DNA from: Pseudomonadota bacterium
GTDB lineage: Bacteria; Pseudomonadota; Alphaproteobacteria; Rhodospirillales; Casp-alpha2
Reading direction: 5' to 3'
DNA length: 9,138 bases
NCBI GenBank assembly: GCA_027620395.1
Contig: JAQBZY010000035.1
Location: forward strand, 1-9,138
Shown here: positions 1 through 5,525 of the stretch, in pieces
How positions within the stretch are numbered: the stretch's first letter is position 1
Layout of the letters: each line of letters starts with the position of its first letter
Program-made: the position numbers and the translations under genes
Notes under the pieces: model-generated
The model's input: only the letters and a program-made list of their open reading frames with translations
What the model was told of the DNA's origin: nothing
Database searches by the model: none

Positions 1-1646
1 GCGGAGTGGAGGGCCTCCAAGCCGCGCGCGATGAACGGATCGTAAAGCGTGCCGATCGGCAGCAGCCGCTCGCCATATAGTTCAGAGGAGAGCCCGAGCG
101 CGGCCAGCATGATGAACAAGTTATTTTCGGCGATGCCGAGCTCCAGATGCTGACCGTCGTCGGAAAATTCCCACCGCTGCGCCGAGGGAACTTGCTGGGC
201 GCGGAAGGTGTCGGGCTTCTCGCGTCTGGAGAAAATGCCGCGCCGATTGACCCAGCCGCCCAGGTTGGTCGACTGTGTCACGTCCGGCGAGGTGGTGACG
301 ATCCGCGCTGCCAGAGCGGAATTGGCGTCGCCGGCAATTTCATAAAGGATTTTTCCGAACGCTTCCTGGGTGCTCAGGCGATCGCCCTTGGGTACGGGAA
401 GACTATCGGGCACCGGCACCGGTAGGGCGGTGTAACGGCGCCGGCCGTCACGGTTGAACGGGACATCTTGCAGGAATTCCCGAAGCGCCTCGGCCTTGTC
501 GTCCAAGCCGGCAAAGGGCTCCCATTCGTCGCCAGCGGCGATGCCGAGTTTGTCGCGAAACCCCGACACCTGTTCGGCATTCATGATGCCGGCGTGATTG
601 TCCTTGTGGCCCTGCAACGGCAAGCCCCAGCCCTTGATGGTGTAGGCGATGAAACAGGTCGGCGTCTCTTCCTGGTCGGCCACGGCGAACGCTTCCAGTA
701 GCGTTTCGATGCAATGCCCGCCTAAATTCGTCATCAACGCCTGCAAATCGTCGTCGCTGTAGGACGCGATCAGCCGGGCCGCGTCGGCATCGCCGCCGAT
801 ATCAGCATTAATCCGATCCCGCCACGCGGCGCCGCCCCGGAACGTCAGCGCCGAGTAAAGTTCGTTTGGGCATTCGTTGATCCATTTTTTGAGAAGCTTG
901 CCGCCCGGCTTCTTGAAGGCGTGCATCATCCGCTTGCCGTACTTGACGGTGATGACCCGCCAACCGGTGGTGCGGAACAGCCGGTCGATCAGCCGGGACA
1001 AATGATCGGAGACGACGCCGTCCAGGCTTTGCCGGTTATAGTCGATGATCCACCAGCAATTACGTAGCCCGTGCTTCCAGCCCTCCCAAAGGGCTTCGTA
1101 CATGTTGCCTTCGTCCATTTCTGCGTCGCCAACCACGGCGATCATCCGGCCCGGTCGCTTGGCCGCGACGCTATCCACGTGCCGGCGCAGATAGTCCTGT
1201 AGCATCGACGTGAAGATCGCCATGGCCGGGCCGAGACCGACCGACCCGGTCGAGAAATCGACGTCGTCAGTATCCTTGGTCCGGCTCGGATAGCTCTGCG
1301 CACCCCCGAAGGCGCGGAAATTTTCCAGCTTGTCGCGGGTTTGATGGCCCAAGAGATACTGGACGGCGTGAAAAACCGGACTGGCGTGCGGCTTCACCGC
1401 GACTCGGTCCTCGGGCCTGAGCGCGGCTAGATAAAGCGCCGTCATGATCGAGACCACCGACGCGCAGGACGCCTGATGGCCGCCGACCTTGAGCCCGTCC
1501 GGGTGGGCCCGGTTATGATTGGCGTTATGCACGGTCCAGGTCGCGAGCCAGAGAATTTTCTGCTCCAGCGCGTCTAGGCATTGCATGCGGCTGAGCGTGC
1601 CAGTGGCGGCCTCGGTCATCGGATGCTGCGGGTCGAACGGGCTCAT
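1..1646 (-). CDS. Homodimeric-type 2-oxoacid dehydrogenase E1 / transketolase-like ThDP enzyme, C-terminus outside window
   Basis: A continuous minus-strand frame of 548 codons runs from ATG at 1646 to the window edge without a stop. Visible marks: a GGH-ASCAS segment near residues 50-60; a thiamine-diphosphate motif from G173-D174 (GDAEMDEG) to the DYN-RQSLDG segment about 26 residues on; a GHKDNHAG segment around 346-353; and GIAENN with E507, the expected cofactor-activating glutamate of the second (Pyr) domain. Order and spacing fit AceE/MdeB-type E1 enzymes, which decarboxylate a 2-oxoacid and pass the acyl group to a lipoyl E2. Family members are roughly 800-890 residues, so the C-terminal domain is missing here. 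Alphaproteobacteria usually use a two-subunit E1 for pyruvate, so a specialised substrate such as 2-oxobutyrate is plausible, but that is inference. Plain transketolase is less likely. No E2 or E3 gene is in view. A strong Shine-Dalgarno fixes the start. Confidence 0.85.
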   Translation of the reverse strand, partial: MSPFDPQHPMTEAATGTLSRMQCLDALEQKILWLATWTVHNANHNRAHPDGLKVGGHQASCASVVSIMTALYLAALRPEDRVAVKPHASPVFHAVQYLLGHQTRDKLENFRAFGGAQSYPSRTKDTDDVDFSTGSVGLGPAMAIFTSMLQDYLRRHVDSVAAKRPGRMIAVVGDAEMDEGNMYEALWEGWKHGLRNCWWIIDYNRQSLDGVVSDHLSRLIDRLFRTTGWRVITVKYGKRMMHAFKKPGGKLLKKWINECPNELYSALTFRGGAAWRDRINADIGGDADAARLIASYSDDDLQALMTNLGGHCIETLLEAFAVADQEETPTCFIAYTIKGWGLPLQGHKDNHAGIMNAEQVSGFRDKLGIAAGDEWEPFAGLDDKAEALREFLQDVPFNRDGRRRYTALPVPVPDSLPVPKGDRLSTQEAFGKILYEIAGDANSALAARIVTTSPDVTQSTNLGGWVNRRGIFSRREKPDTFRAQQVPSAQRWEFSDDGQHLELGIAENNLFIMLAALGLSSELYGERLLPIGTLYDPFIARGLEALHS

Positions 1647-1652
1647 CTGAGG

Positions 1653-1658
1653 CTCCTT
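1653..1658 (-). promoter_or_regulatory. Ribosome binding site of the E1-like gene
   Basis: On the minus strand this reads AAGGAG, six bases before the ATG at 1646. It is the best Shine-Dalgarno in the window and decides the start of the E1-like gene. Confidence 0.75.
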
Positions 1659-1676
1659 GGGCAAATGTCGGGGCCG

Positions 1677-1682
1677 AGTATA
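1677..1682 (-). promoter_or_regulatory. Possible -10 box for the E1-like gene
   Basis: The minus strand reads TATACT (five of six to consensus) about 30 bases before the E1 start. No convincing -35 box lies at the expected distance, which would suit a promoter needing an activator such as the neighbouring Lrp-type protein. This is inferred from base pattern only. Confidence 0.35.
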
Positions 1683-1728
1683 GGCAGAGACACCCGAAAA
1701 ATCCTTGCGAGTTATGCCTTCAAATGGG

Positions 1729-1758
1729 ACTAATTAGCAATAATCATAAAGATTTAGT
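1729..1758. promoter_or_regulatory. Candidate Lrp/AsnC operator between the divergent genes
   Basis: This AT-rich stretch stands out from its GC-rich surroundings. It holds a perfect 8-base palindrome CTAATTAG (1730-1737). ACTAA at 1729-1733 and TTAGT at 1754-1758 also form an inverted pair with centres 25 bases apart. Lrp-family regulators bind degenerate AT-rich palindromes, often several in phase, and commonly control the divergent neighbour gene. Assignment to the Lrp-type protein encoded at 1776 is inference. Confidence 0.4.
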
Positions 1759-1759
1759 G

Positions 1760-1765
1760 TAATAT
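1760..1765 (+). promoter_or_regulatory. Possible -10 box for the Lrp-type gene
   Basis: TAATAT (1760-1765) lies only ten bases before the ATG at 1776, which would give a very short mRNA leader. An AGGGTG stretch at 1766-1771 might act as a close ribosome site. TTAGCA at 1734-1739 is a poor and widely spaced -35. If the promoter is real, the palindromic operator just upstream overlaps it and would allow autoregulation. Confidence 0.3.
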
Positions 1766-1775
1766 AGGGTGAAAT

Positions 1776-2252
1776 ATGCCAAAATTTATCCCCGATGCGA
1801 TTGATCAGCGAATTTTAGCCCACCTACAGGCCAATGCCCGGCTCTCCAACGTCGAGCTGGCGGCCCGGGCTGGGCTGTCGGCGTCGCCGTGCCTGCGGCG
1901 GGTCCGGGCCCTCGAAGACGCCGGCGTCATCAAGGGCTATGCCGCCCTGGTCGACCAGCAGGCGGTCGGTCTGCCGGTCAGCGTCTTCATCATGGTATCG
2001 TTGGAAAAGCAGATCGAGCAGGCGCTCGAGACTTTCGAGACTCGGATCCGGGCTCTCCCCGAAGTGATGGAGTGTTATTTGATGACCGGCGACAGTGATT
2101 ATCTGTTACGGGTGGTGGCGGCGGATCTGTTCGCCTACGAGCGGTTCTTGCTGACCCAGCTGACCAAGTTCCCAGGCGTCAGTTCGATCAAGTCGAGCTT
2201 CGCGCTGAAGCAAGTGGTCTACCGGACGGCGTTGCCGGTGGCCGGGAATTGA
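1776..2252 (+). CDS. Lrp/AsnC family transcriptional regulator
   Basis: This 158-residue protein has the usual length and layout of the Lrp/AsnC family. The N-terminal winged helix-turn-helix covers about residues 5-60: a LSNVELAARAGLS segment, then the SPCLRRVRALEDAGVIKGY signature that ends in the linker. The C-terminal RAM effector-binding domain (about 68-150) contains the TGDSDYLL turn at 104-111, where family members bind an amino acid or related ligand between subunits. Such proteins form dimers to octamers and respond to metabolite supply. It diverges from the 2-oxoacid dehydrogenase E1-like gene, so control of that gene by an amino acid or its 2-oxoacid is the simplest reading. The arrangement resembles mdeR beside mdeB in Pseudomonas putida, but the ligand cannot be read from the sequence. 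The ATG lies right after the AT-rich operator region. Confidence 0.92.
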   Translation: MPKFIPDAIDQRILAHLQANARLSNVELAARAGLSASPCLRRVRALEDAGVIKGYAALVDQQAVGLPVSVFIMVSLEKQIEQALETFETRIRALPEVMECYLMTGDSDYLLRVVAADLFAYERFLLTQLTKFPGVSSIKSSFALKQVVYRTALPVAGN

Positions 2253-2270
2253 GAAGAGTTTGGATACAAC

Positions 2271-3104
2271 ATGACGGCGATGCTCAATCGATTGTTTCTG
2301 GCAATAGCCGTTCTCGCAGCCATCGGGTCGGCATCGCCGTCGGTGATGGCGGCGCCGAAGGCGGAACTGTGGCCACGCTGGCAGGCCTTCGACGCGGCAT
2401 CGACCAAGATCGTCGATCATTCGGTCTTCGATGGATTTTTGCTGAAATACGTGACGCCGGTCCAGGGCGGACATAATCGCGTCGCCTACAAGGATGTCGG
2501 TGATGCCGATCGGGGCGCGCTCGCGGCGTACATTTCAAGTCTGAGCCGGGTTTCGGTGACGACGCTTCGCCGCGATGAACAGATGGCGTTCTGGATCAAT
2601 CTCTACAACGCGCTGACCCTCAAGACCGTGCTCGATCATTACCCGGTCAAAAGCATTCGCGACATCGATATCTCGCCCGGCTTTTTTGCCGATGGCCCGT
2701 GGGGCAAGAAACTGATCGAGATCGATGGCGAGCTGATTAGCCTCGACGATATCGAGCACCGGATCCTGCGGCCGATCTGGAAAGATCCGCGCCTCCACTT
2801 TGCCGTCAATTGCGCTTCCGTCGGCTGCCCGGATCTGCGCCCGGTCGCCTATACGGCGGCAAATGTCGATGCCGCGCTGACAGGGGCAGCCAAGGCCTAT
2901 GTCAATGACCGGCGCGGGGCCGAGGTAAAAGACGGCAAGCTCACGGTGTCTTCGATTTATGATTGGTTCCGGTCCGATTTCGGTGGCAACGAGGCCGGCG
3001 TTCTCAAGCACCTTAGACGTTACGCCGGGCCGGCGTTGAGCGCGCAGCTTGCCAATATCGGCGGCATCGCCGGATACGCCTACGACTGGCGCTTGAACGA
3101 GTGA
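2271..3104 (+). CDS. Secreted DUF547 domain protein
   Basis: A 277-residue protein with a Sec signal peptide: a hydrophobic stretch at about 7-20 and a likely cut after VMA at residues 26-28, before APKAEL. The body matches the DUF547 family. Signature segments are FWINLYNALT (107-116) with the following KTVLDHYPVKSIRDI, and HFAVNCASVGCPDLRP (176-190) holding Cys181 and Cys186. Biochemical function of the family is not established to my knowledge; the conserved Asn, His and Cys residues hint at a catalytic or metal site, but that is inference. It follows the Lrp-type gene after 18 bases in the same direction and may be co-transcribed. A GAAGAG stretch at 2253-2258 could serve as ribosome site for the ATG at 2271; a second in-frame ATG at 2280 is possible and would only shorten the signal peptide. 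Its stop codon abuts that of the convergent gene. Confidence 0.87.
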   Translation: MTAMLNRLFLAIAVLAAIGSASPSVMAAPKAELWPRWQAFDAASTKIVDHSVFDGFLLKYVTPVQGGHNRVAYKDVGDADRGALAAYISSLSRVSVTTLRRDEQMAFWINLYNALTLKTVLDHYPVKSIRDIDISPGFFADGPWGKKLIEIDGELISLDDIEHRILRPIWKDPRLHFAVNCASVGCPDLRPVAYTAANVDAALTGAAKAYVNDRRGAEVKDGKLTVSSIYDWFRSDFGGNEAGVLKHLRRYAGPALSAQLANIGGIAGYAYDWRLNE

Positions 3105-3776
3105 TCAGTCGTTGGAGAACCTGATGTCGCGGATCAAGCTGATGCTCGTCGATTTGGTGTCATCGGCATCGCCGGATATGCCGATGTGCGTGACCGGCGG
3201 CGCCTCGGCCCCATAGGCGCGGCGGTAATCGGCGGCGACATCAATGTCCTCGCCAAGCCAAGCCCCAGTCGGCGCATTGGCCGGACGTAGAACGATCATC
3301 CAGGCGCGTTTCGGTAGGTGTGGATGCGGAAACCCAGACTGTGCCGCCTGCAAGCCACCGAAGACATAGGTGATGAAACGGCCCCGGGCGAACGGCGACA
3401 TGGCCAGCGCGGCGCCGCCGAAAAGCGACGTGTCGTCAGGATCGGCGAAGCGGACATGCACCGCCAGCACCCGGTCGTCGCCGTGCGATTTCTCGACATC
3501 CGTTACCGGCGACTTGCCGACCGCCTGCCAATCCCAGCGGAGCCGCCCCGCCGGCCTGTCAACCGCGTGATAGAGGATGCTCGCGCTGTGGTCGGCGGTG
3601 ACGGTGAGAACGCCATCGGCGGCGCCTTCGAAACGGGTCTCCGGAATGCCGTTGAAGCCGATGGTTTTCCAGCCGGCGGCGGAAAGATCGGCCTTGATCG
3701 GCAAGACCGTCGGCTCGGCGGAGGCCGGCTGGGCGCTGAGAAAAACGACGATGAAAATCACGATCCTTCGATGCAT
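3105..3776 (-). CDS. Secreted DUF3047 domain protein
   Basis: A 223-residue protein beginning with a clear signal peptide: MHRR, a hydrophobic core IVIFIVVFL, and a likely cut after ASA at about residue 20. The rest resembles DUF3047: an N-terminal GW-TIGF strand, a segment with SASILYHAVD, then LRWDWQAVGK (about 79-88), followed by GDDRVLAVHVRFAD. Many beta strands suggest a compact beta-rich periplasmic fold. Family function is unknown, so none is assigned. The gene is tail to tail with the DUF547 gene, and the two stop codons together form TGATCA (3102-3107) with no spacer. The tartrate-dehydrogenase-type gene lies 157 bases upstream on the same strand. The AAGGG stretch directly touches the ATG at 3776, closer than a normal ribosome site, so the start is likely but not certain; GTG at codon 6 is an alternative. 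Confidence 0.82.
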   Translation of the reverse strand: MHRRIVIFIVVFLSAQPASAEPTVLPIKADLSAAGWKTIGFNGIPETRFEGAADGVLTVTADHSASILYHAVDRPAGRLRWDWQAVGKSPVTDVEKSHGDDRVLAVHVRFADPDDTSLFGGAALAMSPFARGRFITYVFGGLQAAQSGFPHPHLPKRAWMIVLRPANAPTGAWLGEDIDVAADYRRAYGAEAPPVTHIGISGDADDTKSTSISLIRDIRFSND

Positions 3777-3782
3777 CCCTTA

Positions 3783-3788
3783 AATATA
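3783..3788 (-). promoter_or_regulatory. Possible -10 box of the DUF3047 gene
   Basis: The minus strand reads TATATT only six bases before the ATG at 3776. Transcription would then begin at or very near the start codon, giving a leaderless message. There is no good -35 box at 16-18 bases. Pattern evidence only. Confidence 0.25.
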
Positions 3789-3894
3789 GGATGCCGTTTC
3801 CCATTATTCGAGACGAAGAAAGATGGGCCGTCGGTCGAGCCCCGGCGTCACGTATGGGGGCTTGGCGCTGCGCCTAGCAAACTCTCAATCGTCA

Positions 3895-3913
3895 CCCCGG
3901 GCTCGGCCCGGGG
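3895..3913. repeat. GC-rich REP-like hairpin
   Basis: A perfect 8-base inverted repeat, CCCCGGGC (3895-3902) and GCCCGGGG (3906-3913), with a TCG loop, preceded by GTCA. This resembles the short palindromic intergenic repeats that occur in many alphaproteobacterial genomes. It sits just downstream of the dehydrogenase gene (stop at 3934-3936 on the minus strand). No run of T follows on either strand, so it is not a classical intrinsic terminator, though it could slow polymerase or protect the mRNA end. Only one copy is in the window, so repeat status rests on resemblance. The rest of the 157-base gap (3777-3933) shows nothing I can name. Confidence 0.5.
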
Positions 3914-3933
3914 GCCATAGTCAAGAAGCGGTG

Positions 3934-5016
3934 TTATTCGTTGTCGGCATCGATGGCCTGAAGCACGGCGTCGGTGACTTGCCGCGTCGTCGCCTGACCG
4001 CCCAAGTCACGGGGCACTGCTTTCCGCTCGCCGGTGACGCGCTCGATGGCCCGCATCAGCCGCTGGCCGGCGGCCGTCTCGCCCAAGTGATCGAGCATCA
4101 TCGCCGCACTCCAGAACGAGCCGATCGGATTGGCGATGCCCTGGCCCATGATATCGAAGGCGGAACCGTGGATCGGCTCGAACATCGACGGGAAGTCCTT
4201 CTCGGGACGTAGGTTGCCGGTCGGCGCGATGCCTAAGGATCCGGTCAGCGCGGCGGCGAGATCGCTCAAGACATCGGCGTGCAAATTCGTCGCCACCACG
4301 GTGTCGATGCTTTCGGGTTTGAGAACCATCCGGGTGGTCATGGCGTCGACTAGCATCTTGTCGGTCTCGACATCCGGATAGTCGCCCTTGATTTGCCCGA
4401 AAACGGCGTCCCAAAAGACCATGCCGTGCCGCTGCGCATTCGACTTGGTGACCAGGGTCAGCTTCTTCCTCGGCCGGGAGCGGGCAAGCTCAAGGGCGAA
4501 TCGCTGAATCCGTTCGACGCCGGCGCGCGTGAAGACGGCGACATCGAGGCCGACCTCTTCCGGGTAACCTTGGTGCACGCGGCCGCCGGCGCCTGAGTAT
4601 TCGCCTTCCGAATTTTCCCGGACGATCACCCAGTCGAGCCGGTCCGGGCCGACGCCTTTAAGTGGCCCCTCGACGCCCGGCAGCAACCTAGCCGGGCGGA
4701 CATTGGCGTATTGATCGAGGCCTTGGCAGATCGGCAGCCTGAGCCCCCAAAGCGTGATGTGGTCGGGAACTCTGGGATCGCCGGCGGAACCGAAATAGAT
4801 GGCGTCGAACGTCTTGAGCGTCCGGAGCGCGTCCTCGGGCATCATTGAGCCGGTCTTGAGGTATCGCTCCGAGCCCCAGTCGAAGACCGTCTCGGCAATG
4901 CGAAACCCGCCGTCACGGCCAGCTATGGCCCGCAAGACCTCGACCCCGACGCCAATCACTTCGGTGCCGATGCCGTCGCCAGGGACGGCTGCGATCTTGA
5001 ATGTTCTGTCGGGCAT
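3934..5016 (-). CDS. ttuC: Tartrate / D-malate dehydrogenase (isocitrate-isopropylmalate dehydrogenase superfamily)
   Basis: A full-length 360-residue beta-decarboxylating dehydrogenase. An N-terminal PGDGIG (12-17) opens the fold. The segment WGLRLPICQGLDQYANVRP (90-108) is characteristic of the TtuC/DmlA tartrate or D-malate branch rather than isopropylmalate or isocitrate enzymes. Expected active-site residues are present: R107, R133 (VREN), Y140 (EGEYSG), K191 (KSN), and metal-binding D224, D248 and D252 with the family spacing of 24 and 4. D288-I289 after HGSA point to NAD rather than NADP. Such enzymes oxidise D-malate to pyruvate and CO2, or act on tartrate; which is preferred cannot be told, so the symbol is family-level. 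F287 stands where HGSAPDI usually has proline. An AGAGG site (5022-5026) supports the ATG at 5016. It diverges from the recombinase-like gene at 5093. Confidence 0.88.
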   Translation of the reverse strand: MPDRTFKIAAVPGDGIGTEVIGVGVEVLRAIAGRDGGFRIAETVFDWGSERYLKTGSMMPEDALRTLKTFDAIYFGSAGDPRVPDHITLWGLRLPICQGLDQYANVRPARLLPGVEGPLKGVGPDRLDWVIVRENSEGEYSGAGGRVHQGYPEEVGLDVAVFTRAGVERIQRFALELARSRPRKKLTLVTKSNAQRHGMVFWDAVFGQIKGDYPDVETDKMLVDAMTTRMVLKPESIDTVVATNLHADVLSDLAAALTGSLGIAPTGNLRPEKDFPSMFEPIHGSAFDIMGQGIANPIGSFWSAAMMLDHLGETAAGQRLMRAIERVTGERKAVPRDLGGQATTRQVTDAVLQAIDADNE

Positions 5017-5028
5017 ATCGGCCTCTGG

Positions 5029-5056
5029 TTGACGTTACGTTGCTGGGCGCTACCCT
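5029..5056 (+). promoter_or_regulatory. Possible promoter of the recombinase-like gene
   Basis: TTGACG (5029-5034, five of six to the -35 consensus), 16 bases, then TACCCT (5051-5056, a weak -10). It would start transcription about 30 bases before the TTG start at 5093. The -35 overlaps an ACGT-T-ACGT near-palindrome (5032-5040), a possible operator also close to the divergent dehydrogenase gene. Confidence 0.35.
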
Positions 5057-5081
5057 AGTCAGCCGCGTGCCGGTTGAAAAT

Positions 5082-5085
5082 GGAG
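5082..5085 (+). promoter_or_regulatory. Ribosome binding site that supports a TTG start
   Basis: GGAG with seven bases before TTG at 5093. The ATG at 5080-5082 just upstream is in a different frame, so this site argues for the TTG start of the 140-residue gene. Confidence 0.5.
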
Positions 5086-5092
5086 AACTCGT

Positions 5093-5515
5093 TTGGCCAA
5101 GCCAACGCCAACGGACCCTTGGGATGACTTCGTCGGCTGGTGCCGCCAGCAGGGATTGCAGGCAGTGCCGGCCAATCCTTGGACCTTGGCTGCCTACATC
5201 CGATCCTGCGAACGGTCCATGCGACCGACCGCGATCCAAAAACAAATACGGGCGATATCGGAACGGCTGTTCGAGAAAACCAGGAAACGTCCTGATCGGC
5301 ACCCGACCGTCAAGCGCATCCTCGAGCGGATCAAGGAAAGCACCGTCCGAAAGCCGAAAAAGACGCCGCCGGAATTATTCTCGGGCGATGATTTCGTGTC
5401 CGAGAAGGTGCCTGGCCGGTCCAGTCGGGCCAAACCTGATGCCGCCAAGCCGATCAAGCCCGGAAAGAAAAGCCTGCGCGCGACGCCAAAGCTGGTCCGC
5501 AAGCGGCGGGTCTAG
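5093..5515 (+). CDS. Tyrosine-recombinase N-terminal (core-binding) domain protein lacking the catalytic domain
   Basis: A 140-residue protein with a TTG start. Residues about 8-82 look like the SAM-like core-binding domain of phage-integrase/Xer recombinases: W-DFVGWCRQQGLQAVPANPWTLAAYI, then TAIQKQIRAIS, then HPTVKRILERIK. In that family the domain grips DNA beside the crossover site and is followed by a catalytic domain carrying an Arg-His-Arg-Tyr set. Here, after KPKKTPPELFSGDDF (which may echo the usual linker into the catalytic half), the chain becomes a Lys/Arg/Pro-rich tail ending KLVRKRRV and stops. No catalytic domain is found in any frame downstream, since the convergent M23 gene begins ten bases later. 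It may be a domesticated DNA-binding protein or an integrase relic. The intact frame and composition like its neighbours favour a working gene. Homology is by eye. Confidence 0.65.
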   Translation: MAKPTPTDPWDDFVGWCRQQGLQAVPANPWTLAAYIRSCERSMRPTAIQKQIRAISERLFEKTRKRPDRHPTVKRILERIKESTVRKPKKTPPELFSGDDFVSEKVPGRSSRAKPDAAKPIKPGKKSLRATPKLVRKRRV

Positions 5516-5525
5516 TCCGCCTTGC

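Noticed and set aside
3895..3913. Intrinsic terminator after the dehydrogenase gene
   Set aside because: The stem is strong, but no T-run follows on either strand, so it was called a REP-like hairpin.
3318..3920. Plus-strand open frame of 200 codons
   Set aside because: It is antisense to the DUF3047 gene and runs through the intergenic hairpin. Its C-terminus is merely the translated REP-like repeat, a common source of false ORFs.
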